From NCBI GenBank assembly GCA_050122535.1, contig JASFIT010000049.1, forward strand, positions 1 through 17,253: 17,253 bases of DNA, written 5' to 3'. The notes under the pieces were generated by a model. The model saw nothing but the letters and a program-made list of their open reading frames with translations, did no database searches and was not told the origin of the DNA. Every line of letters begins with the position of its first letter. Position 1 is the stretch's first letter. This document shows positions 7,869 to 14,378 of the stretch, piece after piece. A program made the position numbers and the translations under genes. The DNA is from JASFEQ01 sp050122535. GTDB lineage: Bacteria; Desulfobacterota; DSM-4660; Desulfatiglandales; HGW-15.

Positions 7869-8124
7869 CGCACCCAATCGCATTCCCACCACTTCCCCAC
7901 GAACCATTCTGTAGAGTAGAGTGCCGAGAAATGCTTTGACAGACCTTTACAACTTCATTTTCGAGATTAATTTAGGATATGTGCTGAGAGATGTGCCCAG
8001 GTGATAATAACGGCATCAAGGGAAGCCGTTTAATAGCCTTGTTGGAAAGTTAACGACCAGCCTAACCATTTAACCCTTAGCTTGTTACGCCTTCAACCTA
8101 TCAACAAATTTGTTAGCCTTAAGG
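7869..8124. other. intergenic region between convergent genes, no gene seen
   Basis: About 250 bp between pfkB and the terminator, moderately AT-rich with frequent stops. It holds an imperfect stem (AACGGC 8009-8014 with GCCGTT 8025-8030) and a perfect 12-bp palindrome AACAAATTTGTT (8103-8114). A TTGACA at 7936-7941 has no good -10 partner. This looks like a long 3' untranslated region; a small RNA is possible but not supported. Confidence 0.4.
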
Positions 8125-8157
8125 CCCGCAGATTCTCACTTGGTCTGCGGGTCTTTT
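8125..8157 (+). terminator. rho-independent terminator for the plus-strand operon
   Basis: CCCGCAGA (8125-8132) pairs perfectly with TCTGCGGG (8144-8151) across an 11-base loop and is followed by TCTTTT. It faces the PBP-pfkB run although it lies about 260 bp beyond its last stop. The stem contains the last codons of dinB and its loop contains the dinB stop. Read on the minus strand it has no U-run. Confidence 0.75.
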
Positions 8158-9332
8158 AATAACCCTCCGCGCTTGATAGCATCCCGGCCAAACCTTTCCT
8201 TGATGGTATCCATAGCCCTTTCCACATTTTTCCAGGATTTGTCACTAAGCTTCGTCTTCCCGAAAAGACTTAACTGCTTTGGGATGTCTTCCACGGGCAC
8301 TAGATTTGATAGTCCAATTCCGATTAGTCTGAATTCTGTGGGCGTCTTGACCTGTCCCAAAAGCTTTAGCCCCTGTTCATAAATGGTATTCGTGGAATTG
8401 GTGGCCTCCTCGATGGTTACGCTCCTTGTCATCTGCGCAAAGTCAGCCCGCTTTAGCTTCAGAGTGACCGTCGTCCCCCTTAACCCCTTCTCCCGCGCCC
8501 TTTTCCCCACCATTTCAGACCGCATCAAAAGCTGCTTTTTCAAAATCTCCTTGTCATTTGTATTCACGGAGAGCGTCTTCTCACTGCTAATGGACTTGGA
8601 TGCCATATGGGGAACAACCGGTGCCTCATCAATTCCCCTGGATAGCCTGAACAACCTTTCTCCAAATTTCCCTGTTTCTTTCAAAAGCTCACGCTCCGAG
8701 AGCTTTTGAACATCGCCAAGCGTTAGGACCCTCATCCTGTGAAGCCTTTGAACGGTTTTCTTCCCTACCCCTGGGACCTTCTCAATGGGGAGCTTTTCAA
8801 TAAATTGCGGGACTTTCTCAGGGGGAATGATGGTCAAACCATCCGGTTTATCCAGATCCGATGCCACCTTGGCCAGGAATTTGTTGGGGGCGATCCCTAT
8901 GGAACAGGTCAGAGTTGTTGTTTCTCTAATGCCGCGCTTTATCTCTAAACCGATATCCTTTGGCTGACCTAACAACTTGTCTACGCCTGAGATATCCATA
9001 TAGGCTTCATCAATGGACACTTGCTCCACCAAAGGAGAGAAGCGTTTCAAAATCTCCATCACCTGCCTTGACGCTTCCTGGTAACGGCTCATCCTCACCG
9101 GTAGAAAAACCCCATCCGGACACCTCTGTTTGGCCTTGAAAATGGGCATTGCTGAGCGGACTCCAAATTTCCTGGCTTCATAGCTTGCAGCCGAAACGAC
9201 GCCCCTACGGGATGTGCCGCCCACAATGACAGGCCTCCCCTTGAGCATTGGATTGTCCATTTGCTCTACTGACGCGTAGAAGGCATCCATGTCAATGTGG
9301 AGAATGACCCGATTCATGACAGTTCCATCCAC
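8136..9332 (-). CDS. dinB: DNA polymerase IV (Y-family translesion polymerase)
   Basis: A 398-residue DinB that copies damaged DNA at low fidelity. The palm domain has HIDMDAFYASVEQ (Asp14 metal ligand; Tyr19 at the likely steric-gate position) and SIDEAYMD (catalytic Asp108-Glu109). The thumb has a helix-hairpin-helix (KVPGVGKKTVQRL), and the little-finger domain follows. A beta-clamp-binding motif, QLSLF, lies near residue 355 and is followed by a further 40 residues (ERAMDTIKERFGRDAI), an arrangement seen in several bacterial DinBs. ATG 9332 is preceded by AAGGAG at eight bases; ATG 9317 (MNRVIL) is a possible alternative. It is the last gene of the minus-strand run, 85 bp after the DUF2784 gene. 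No LexA box was recognised. Confidence 0.95.
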   Translation of the reverse strand: MDGTVMNRVILHIDMDAFYASVEQMDNPMLKGRPVIVGGTSRRGVVSAASYEARKFGVRSAMPIFKAKQRCPDGVFLPVRMSRYQEASRQVMEILKRFSPLVEQVSIDEAYMDISGVDKLLGQPKDIGLEIKRGIRETTTLTCSIGIAPNKFLAKVASDLDKPDGLTIIPPEKVPQFIEKLPIEKVPGVGKKTVQRLHRMRVLTLGDVQKLSERELLKETGKFGERLFRLSRGIDEAPVVPHMASKSISSEKTLSVNTNDKEILKKQLLMRSEMVGKRAREKGLRGTTVTLKLKRADFAQMTRSVTIEEATNSTNTIYEQGLKLLGQVKTPTEFRLIGIGLSNLVPVEDIPKQLSLFGKTKLSDKSWKNVERAMDTIKERFGRDAIKRGGLLKDPQTK

Positions 9333-9417
9333 GGTACTCCTTATCCTCCACCTGGGCCTATCTCACCTTAAGCTGGCCGGCTACGGAGGCTGAAACAGAC
9401 TTCTCTTTTTTCAGCAC

Positions 9418-9801
9418 TCATCTCTTTCTGATCCACCCAAGGATGTGATGCTTTCTGGCAAGATAGGCGTAAAAGGCCACATAAAGAATCACAAAGATTA
9501 TCTCACAGACACGGATGTAAAGCTCGGGTAAGTCAGGATAGACAAGGCGCTCTAAATAAGTGGCTATAAAGGGTTCGCCGTAGGCGGATTTCACATCATA
9601 AAAGCGCCGCAGATAATTTTCCAGATAGGTCAACGGGCAGTACCAGCGGAAAAGATTAAGGATGAGAGAAAAGAAAAGTCCTCCTAGATGAACGATGGCA
9701 ACCTTTGGCCATTTTAAGGCAAAGAAGACCCCAAATATGAGGAACAAAATCCAGACAAAATGCAAGAAAATGGTGAAGTGGGCTAAAATTTCGTAAATCA
9801 T
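9418..9801 (-). CDS. DUF2784 family integral membrane protein
   Basis: A 127-residue membrane protein with about four hydrophobic segments (near residues 5-28, 33-52, and one or two between 95 and 115). The CPLTYLEN motif at 55-62, preceded by a Trp and followed by a long amphipathic region, identifies the DUF2784 family, whose function is unknown. The C-terminus is basic (ARKHHILGWIRKR) and probably cytoplasmic. Its ATG overlaps the stop codon of the isomerase gene (ATGA), so the two are translationally coupled. Confidence 0.85.
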   Translation of the reverse strand: MIYEILAHFTIFLHFVWILFLIFGVFFALKWPKVAIVHLGGLFFSLILNLFRWYCPLTYLENYLRRFYDVKSAYGEPFIATYLERLVYPDLPELYIRVCEIIFVILYVAFYAYLARKHHILGWIRKR

Positions 9802-10571
9802 TCAAGACCGCTCCGGGAAAGCAATTCTTTAACATGCCCTAGGCATTTCGCTATCTCAGAGGGAATGAGTTCCAGAGTGATGGTACGGTTATAATCCATT
9901 GCCTTGAGTTTCCTAAAGACTTTCTCAAAATCCACAATCCCCTCTCCTGGGAGCATGTGGAGATCATCTCGGTATGAGTCTCCTCCCCTGTTGTCGTGGA
10001 GATGAACATGTTTTATCCTTTCAGGAAATCGCTCTATGAACGCATAGCTGGTATTCACCTCTGTAAGGAGCTGAGCGTGTCCCACGTCAAGCGTCAGGTT
10101 CAGTCGTGGTAGATCGGTGAATGGGGCTACCATATGGGATGCCGTCTCGCTCAAGTTCTCCACACAGACAGTGATCTCAAGATCTGATGCATTTTTGATG
10201 ATATGCCTGAGCAAACCAATTTTAAAGGTGATCACCTCCTCTTTCACAAAGCGAGGATCGAACCAGAGATGAAGGGTCAGAAGGGACATATCCAGCGCTT
10301 TCATCAAAGGCAGGATCTCAAGAATCTTCGGGAGATAAACCTCCTCCAGGCTCCTCATGTCATTGGGATCCCCTTCCCTGGGTCCGTGACAAACGTAATA
10401 GATGGCGAGTCTGTTCTTTAAGTCCTTATACTCATTGAGCAGATCGGAGAATTTCGGCGGATTCGTGATGGGAATTTCGGCAAATTGAAGACCGAGATTG
10501 TTGAGACGTTTTACATCCCCAGCACTCCTGGCCGTACCTCCTAAATGTATGCTTGATTTGTCATTAGGCAT
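9798..10571 (-). CDS. sugar phosphate isomerase/epimerase-like TIM-barrel protein
   Basis: A 257-residue protein of the xylose isomerase-like/AP endonuclease 2 superfamily. Metal ligands expected from the fold are visible: Glu138 (VCVENL), Asp162 and His165 (LTLDVGHAQL), His190/His192 (KHVHLHDN) and Glu234 (TLELIP); GEGIVDF at 209-215 is also typical. Relatives isomerise or epimerise sugars or inositols, or act as endonuclease IV; this short form fits the sugar type, substrate unknown. The start ATG lies in a tandem heptamer repeat at 10561-10581 and has no Shine-Dalgarno sequence, so N-terminal residues MPNDKSS may be repeat-derived. The barrel begins at IHLGGTARS, so little could be missing. 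It is coupled to the DUF2784 gene. Confidence 0.82.
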   Translation of the reverse strand: MPNDKSSIHLGGTARSAGDVKRLNNLGLQFAEIPITNPPKFSDLLNEYKDLKNRLAIYYVCHGPREGDPNDMRSLEEVYLPKILEILPLMKALDMSLLTLHLWFDPRFVKEEVITFKIGLLRHIIKNASDLEITVCVENLSETASHMVAPFTDLPRLNLTLDVGHAQLLTEVNTSYAFIERFPERIKHVHLHDNRGGDSYRDDLHMLPGEGIVDFEKVFRKLKAMDYNRTITLELIPSEIAKCLGHVKELLSRSGLE

Positions 10572-10581
10572 TGGTCATTGG
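10561..10581. repeat. tandem heptamer repeat at the isomerase gene start
   Basis: Three degenerate 7-bp units, TCATTAG, GCATTGG and TCATTGG, in direct order. On the minus strand they provide the ATG start codon and the first codons of the isomerase gene. The array is short, so its boundaries are only approximate. Confidence 0.55.
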
Positions 10582-10593
10582 CAAGTGATTTTA

Positions 10594-10686
10594 AGTGCCT
10601 AAAGTGATCTAAAGTGCCTAAAGTTAATGAACTATTAAAAGAGTCCAAAATTTTCTCTATCCTTAACTTAGCTCACTTTAGGCACT
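10594..10686. mobile_element. short inverted-repeat element C (93 bp)
   Basis: The left end starts AGTGCCTAAAGTGATCTAA and the right end (10663-10686), read in reverse complement, starts AGTGCCTAAAGTGAGCTAA; both continue to AGTTAA or GTTAA. The left end has an extra internal copy of AGTGCCTAA. An AT-rich loop of about 36 bp lies between. The element begins one base beyond the aminopeptidase stop codon. It is a MITE or REP-like palindrome of a different family from A and B, and on the minus strand it would form a strong hairpin in the mRNA between two genes. Confidence 0.65.
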
Positions 10687-10687
10687 A

Positions 10688-11890
10688 CTAGTATTTAAAC
10701 ATCCCATTCTCATAGATAACCACTTTCTCTGCAGACCTTAGGTGTGCGGTTACTCTCTTCTGTTCTGTGTTCACCAGATCCCAATGAAGAGCAGAGTCAT
10801 TAAATCCAAGCTTTTTCTTCCTCTCTTTTGTCAGTCTGGAAGGATCTCCGGCATAGGTGTTCGAATAGGATGCGCCCAGGGCTAAATGACAGTTTCCATA
10901 ACGGCCTCCATAGTTCTCGTCGTACAGGGTGTTGGCCATGAACTTATCAATGTTGGAGAACCGCCTATCCGTCAGGGAGAATTCTCCCACCCTCTTGGCG
11001 CCAGGATCCATGGACAACTGTTTAACAACAAAATCTTTCCCTTTTTTGGCTGAGATCCTCTCCGCGTTGCCCTTTCTGAATTCAATGCGCACACCTTCCA
11101 CATAATTTCCGCTTCGAAACGAGGGTTGATTTGCGAAGTAGACCCCCTCTGTCCCCCTCCAGTCTGGCGAGAGAAAGATTTCGAAACTTGGGATATTATG
11201 CCCTGATAGACCTATCCACTTCCTATTCTTCCCTGGGGTAATCTTCAGATCCACACTTTTTGACTCCACGTGATAGTACTCCACGTCTATGCTATTCACC
11301 CATTTCTTGATGGCCATCGCATTCCTGTAAACGGTCTTCCATTCCTTGACTGGATCCCGTTTGTGCAGATAACAGGCCTTAATAACCTGTGCGGTATACT
11401 GCCTCATGGAAAGCCCGGCATGTTTTGCCAGCGCAGGAGTTGGGACCATACAGAGGCTCCAGCCAAATCTCCCCTGTTCATCGCGTTTATCCAGGATGTC
11501 CCGCAAGGGTTTCCTTGCAACTGCCGCTTTCCCTATTCTCTTCGGATCTATATGGCTCAAATGTGTGAGAGATCCCGGCCCATAAAGATAGACACTTCCG
11601 TTTAGATGTTTGAAGAGCTCTTTTTCACCCGGCGTCAGGAAAACAAGTTGCCTGTTATTTGCCTTTTCAAAAAAACTGTGCTCCATGCTCCATGTCAATC
11701 CCATGCGCGGAATGGGATTCATGCCCATATCAAGGAGCTTTGCCTGAAGGACCTCAGCCAGCCTGATCGCTGCCAGATCATATCGAATCAGTATCACATC
11801 ATTTTTCTTGAAATTCTCTTTCCGGGCAGTCTTTAATGCCCAAATCAGAACATCACAATACTTCGCCGTCTGCTTTTCTGTGAGCGACAT
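10688..11890 (-). CDS. M29 family metallo-aminopeptidase
   Basis: A 400-residue aminopeptidase of the thermophilic AmpS/PepS type, releasing N-terminal residues from peptides in the cytoplasm with two divalent metals. Expected residues are present: Glu237 (PSFEIF), catalytic Glu303 (VGEFSLTD), His335 (NCHLALG), Tyr342, and His369/Asp371 (NDSALHWDL). The N-terminal domain carries the usual VLIRYDLAAIRLAEVL region. Length matches the family (about 400-410). The start has AGGGGGGA about seven bases upstream. It lies 13 bp after the COG1751-like gene, so the two form an operon. Element C begins directly after its stop. Confidence 0.92.
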   Translation of the reverse strand: MSLTEKQTAKYCDVLIWALKTARKENFKKNDVILIRYDLAAIRLAEVLQAKLLDMGMNPIPRMGLTWSMEHSFFEKANNRQLVFLTPGEKELFKHLNGSVYLYGPGSLTHLSHIDPKRIGKAAVARKPLRDILDKRDEQGRFGWSLCMVPTPALAKHAGLSMRQYTAQVIKACYLHKRDPVKEWKTVYRNAMAIKKWVNSIDVEYYHVESKSVDLKITPGKNRKWIGLSGHNIPSFEIFLSPDWRGTEGVYFANQPSFRSGNYVEGVRIEFRKGNAERISAKKGKDFVVKQLSMDPGAKRVGEFSLTDRRFSNIDKFMANTLYDENYGGRYGNCHLALGASYSNTYAGDPSRLTKERKKKLGFNDSALHWDLVNTEQKRVTAHLRSAEKVVIYENGMFKY

Positions 11891-11903
11891 GTGAAATCCC
11901 CCC

Positions 11904-12494
11904 TCAACCCAGCGCTGGTTTGCTGACGATCTCTTTGACCTTCAGATCGAAAAAGTTGAAGCTATTGGCCGGTCGGAGCACCAAGGCAGTATCGGCCCCT
12001 CTCGCCGTTCCCCCCACAGATATCACATCTTCATCGGTCCGAATTAGGCCCGCATCAGCAGCCATCATGCTCAATTCGATAGCCACTTTGGTTCCCTGAC
12101 CGAATGTTCTCAAGGTATAGGCAACAATTTCATCCACTTGATAGGTGGAGAGCTTGTTTCTGACCGCACGCCCAATGCCTCCAAAGGCATGCTGGCAGGT
12201 GAGAACAGTGACCCCTTGAGATTCCAGTTCCTGGCGGACATCCTCTGGCAGTTCCTGGTGGTTGGGTTCTCTGAAGCCAGTCACATGGCTGACCGCGACG
12301 ATCTTCAGATCAGGATCAAGGATCTCCCTGGCCTTTAAGGCCGTCCGTCCACTGCAAGTTGCGACCACCACCTTTCTTATCCCCAGCTCATTTGCCCGCC
12401 GTGAAACGGCCTCAAGAACCCCTTCTGTGTTCTTTGGTCCAGGTTTTTTGAAATACCGGCATGTCACATCATTGTATTCTGACATTTGGTTCAT
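11904..12494 (-). CDS. COG1751 pyruvate kinase C-terminal domain-like protein
   Basis: A 196-residue protein that resembles the free-standing pyruvate-kinase C-domain family (COG1751/MTH1675 type), whose function is unknown. The pattern is VVVATCSGRTALKA (about residues 41-54), IVAVSHVTGFREPNHQELP (about 65-83), VTVLTCQHAFGGIGRAVRNK, FGQGTKVAIELSMMAADAGLI and ISVGGTARGADTALVLRPAN near the C-terminus. It lacks the catalytic barrel of pyruvate kinase, so it cannot be one. AAGGAGG lies four bases before ATG 12494; GTG 12497 is too close to that site, and ATG 12485 is a fallback. It is the first gene before the aminopeptidase gene, and element B ends 24 bp upstream, so the operon's promoter must lie in or beyond that element. 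Confidence 0.8.
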   Translation of the reverse strand: MNQMSEYNDVTCRYFKKPGPKNTEGVLEAVSRRANELGIRKVVVATCSGRTALKAREILDPDLKIVAVSHVTGFREPNHQELPEDVRQELESQGVTVLTCQHAFGGIGRAVRNKLSTYQVDEIVAYTLRTFGQGTKVAIELSMMAADAGLIRTDEDVISVGGTARGADTALVLRPANSFNFFDLKVKEIVSKPALG

Positions 12495-12518
12495 CACACC
12501 TCCTTCGTTTGAAGATTA

Positions 12519-12856
12519 ACCACAGAGGCACTGAGAGCACTGAGAATTATCTTCTTTTGCCCGATCGGGAGACCCGCCCGCCTTGCCTGAGCGGCTCGCG
12601 ATGGCGGGCAGGCGGCGATCGGGCAAAAAAAGCTCAGCCCTTCGGGCAGGTAAAGAACCTCCTAATGGGCACATCTTTTTGCATTTGTTATAGATCTGCT
12701 TGCCGCCGACCTCTCCACTACAGTGGCTTCCCCAAGGAGGCCAGAAGGCAGAGATTTCTTTTCATTGGGCGGTATCCTTGCCTTGCCATAGCTTGAGCGA
12801 CGGCAGGTCCCGCCCATTGAAAATATCATCCTCTCTGTCCTCTGTTTCTCTGTGGT
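12519..12856. mobile_element. MITE-like structured repeat element B (338 bp)
   Basis: Terminal inverted repeats start ACCACAGAG at both ends; 12519-12549 matches the reverse complement of 12826-12856 at about 22 of 31 positions by eye. Just inside the left end is a 13-bp perfect stem (TTTTGCCCGATCG 12555-12567 with CGATCGGGCAAAA 12616-12628) around the GC-rich core. Just inside the right end is a 14-bp stem with one mismatch (TTTTCATTGGGCGG 12759-12772 with CCGCCCATTGAAAA 12810-12823) around a degenerate core. The layout copies element A. The middle (12629-12758) shows no obvious similarity to A. It fills nearly all the space between the ferritin-like gene and the COG1751-like gene. Peptides such as NHRGTESTE from it look spurious. 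Confidence 0.7.
12571..12612 (-). repeat. GC-rich palindromic core, copy 2 (element B)
   Basis: Reads GACCCGCCCGCCTTGCC to GATGGCGGGCAGG on the plus strand; its reverse complement matches the core in element A with differences only around the loop. Measured from the nearest terminal repeat, both cores point the same way. A degenerate third copy sits near 12775-12809. Confidence 0.7.
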
Positions 12857-12873
12857 GAGATCACTATGTTTCT

Positions 12874-13365
12874 TCACTCTTCCTCCCTCTCTTTCAGGGA
12901 GTTTCCTTCTGTGTCTTGGAAGTCCTCCAGAAGCTCAATGTGACGGTTTTCCTCTGCGATGATCTCATTGAGCTTCTCTGAAGTTTCCGTATCCTCAATA
13001 AATGATCCGATCATCTCATAAAAAAGAATACTGTCTTTCTCAAATTCGATGGCGAGTTGAATATAGGCTTCCACGCTATCTATTTTGGACAGATCTGCCT
13101 CTTTTAGAGAAAAACTCTGATCCCCCAAGATACTCTGCAGGATAGAGCTCCCCATCTCCTCTAACGCAAGGGCATCCCCTTCTGTATGCAGCTTTTCTTT
13201 CCGTTCGGAAAACCAACTCTGATGTTTCTCCTCCTGTTCTGCCAACCATTCAAGCATGGACCGAAGGGAAGGATTAGCGATCTGCTTCATTGCATCCCGA
13301 TAATACTGCTCTCCATTTTTCTCTATCTGAATGGCCAAGTCAAAAATCTCCCTCATGGAAAACAT
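12874..13365 (-). CDS. ferritin-like/rubrerythrin-type di-iron protein
   Basis: A 163-residue four-helix-bundle protein with two helix pairs carrying di-iron ligands: Glu15 or Glu19 and E45xxH48 (EQEEKH) in the first, Glu107 or Glu109 and E139xxH142 (AEENRH) in the second. It has no C-terminal CxxC rubredoxin domain, so it is not a full rubrerythrin. Relatives bind iron or reduce peroxide; the exact role is unclear. ATG 13365 (MFSMREIFDLAIQIEKNGE) is chosen because GGAG lies eight bases upstream and helix one starts there; an upstream reading to 13443 adds 26 unrelated residues. It is the first gene of the minus-strand series, and element B separates it from the next gene. Confidence 0.88.
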   Translation of the reverse strand: MFSMREIFDLAIQIEKNGEQYYRDAMKQIANPSLRSMLEWLAEQEEKHQSWFSERKEKLHTEGDALALEEMGSSILQSILGDQSFSLKEADLSKIDSVEAYIQLAIEFEKDSILFYEMIGSFIEDTETSEKLNEIIAEENRHIELLEDFQDTEGNSLKEREEE

Positions 13366-13507
13366 GGTCAAATCTCCTTTTCCGGCAATAACTCTGCAAT
13401 GCAGAATCACACGTAAAACCTCAATACCTACACCAAGAATCACCTTAATACATTTTTCATAAAATGAATAGGCCTGACAGTGGGGGCGCTCATAAGTGGG
13501 GAATGGA

Positions 13508-13535
13508 TTGACAATACAAAGTTACAGTTTATTTT
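13508..13535 (+). promoter_or_regulatory. putative sigma-70 promoter for the MBL hydrolase gene
   Basis: A perfect TTGACA -35 box (13508-13513), then TATTTT (13530-13535) after 16 bp, in an AT-rich stretch. The start codon is about 60 bp downstream. The -10 box is only four of six. Confidence 0.5.
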
Positions 13536-13594
13536 TTCTAATAAGAAATCCTTTTTCAGCAACTTGCCATTAAGAACATCCGGAGTTCTAAAAA

Positions 13595-14179
13595 ATGTTA
13601 AGAAAAATGGTCGTTGGTCTTTATCAGGCCAACTGTTACATTGTGGGATGTGACAAAACAAGTGAGGGATTGGTCATTGATCCTGGCGACCAAGTACTCC
13701 AAATTGTAGAAGAGATATCGCGTAACGGATTGAAAATCCTACAGATCCTCATCACGCATGGCCATTCTGATCATATTGGGGCTGCGAAAGAACTTAGGGA
13801 TGTTACCAAAGCGCCTGTTCTCATTCATTCCCTCGACGCCCCTGCCCTAAATTTCCCACCGGACGGTCATCTCCATGATGGTCAAAAAATAGAGGTAGGC
13901 CGCTACTCGATTTCGGCTATCCACACCCCTGGTCACTCCCCGGGCGGAATGTGCTTTTATGCACCCGGTGTCGTTTTTACGGGTGACACACTCTTTGCGG
14001 GTTCAATAGGACGGACCGACTTCAGAGGAGGAAACCATCAGCAACTCATTGAGGGTGTCATCAAGAAGATCTTTCCCCTGGGAGACGAGATACGGGTCTA
14101 CCCTGGTCACGGCCCAGCAACGACCATTGGCCGAGAACGTCTCACCAACCCTTTTTTTCGAATGAGCCAGGCTTATTGA
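13595..14179 (+). CDS. glyoxalase II-like metallo-beta-lactamase fold hydrolase
   Basis: A 194-residue single-domain hydrolase of the metallo-beta-lactamase superfamily. The binuclear metal site is complete: H55xH57xD59H60 (THGHSDHIG), His114 (HTPGHSPGG), Asp131 (TGDTLF) and His172 (YPGHG). GSIGRTDFRGGN is typical of the short YcbL-type glyoxalase II relatives, which hydrolyse thioesters such as hydroxyacylglutathione. It lacks the C-terminal substrate domain of classical GloB, so the physiological thioester is uncertain. The start has a GGAG about ten bases upstream; ATG 13607 is a possible alternative. It stands alone on the plus strand, divergent from the ferritin-like gene. Confidence 0.88.
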   Translation: MLRKMVVGLYQANCYIVGCDKTSEGLVIDPGDQVLQIVEEISRNGLKILQILITHGHSDHIGAAKELRDVTKAPVLIHSLDAPALNFPPDGHLHDGQKIEVGRYSISAIHTPGHSPGGMCFYAPGVVFTGDTLFAGSIGRTDFRGGNHQQLIEGVIKKIFPLGDEIRVYPGHGPATTIGRERLTNPFFRMSQAY

Positions 14180-14378
14180 GCCTGCCTATTCACGCCCTAA
14201 GTGAACAAAGAAACCTCGGCCCATAGAGACTGTCCCGCAATACATTTGAACTGTTATTGCAAATGAGTCCGACTGGAAGCGAGACGAGATCAGGAATCTA
14301 GAGAAATGTTCTTCTTTTGCTTGAGAACCCTCGGTCAAAAGTGTAAAACAACCGCCAACAGAGAGATGGGAGGTCTTC
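14180..14378. other. intergenic region upstream of the Sir2 gene
   Basis: About 200 bp with no convincing gene on either strand. A weak six-bp hairpin (CAGGCT with AGCCTG, 14168-14184) straddles the MBL stop codon without a U-run. No consensus promoter was recognised, although the Sir2 promoter probably lies here. Confidence 0.3.

Noticed and set aside
7936..7941. TTGACA as a promoter for an unseen RNA in the pfkB-dinB gap
   Set aside because: No acceptable -10 box at 15-19 bp, and no independent sign of an RNA gene.
8383..8709. Long plus-strand open frame opposite dinB
   Set aside because: Antisense reading of a clear DinB coding region; no homology pattern and no ribosome site.
9361..9417. 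GCTGAAA/TTTCAGC inverted repeat between the DUF2784 gene and dinB as a terminator
   Set aside because: No U-run on the minus strand after the stem; dinB has a good ribosome site close by and readthrough seems likely.
12461..12796. 111-residue plus-strand frame containing NHRGTESTE
   Set aside because: Repeat-derived peptide from element B, overlapping the well-supported COG1751-like gene start and two hairpins; no ribosome site or recognisable domain.
12662..12877. 71-residue minus-strand frame across element B
   Set aside because: It starts at the end of the ferritin-like gene and reads through the GAG-rich repeat and hairpin 2, with no protein-like pattern.
13366..13443. 26-residue N-terminal extension of the ferritin-like protein
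   Set aside because: The residues do not fit the four-helix bundle, and GGAG is placed for ATG 13365.
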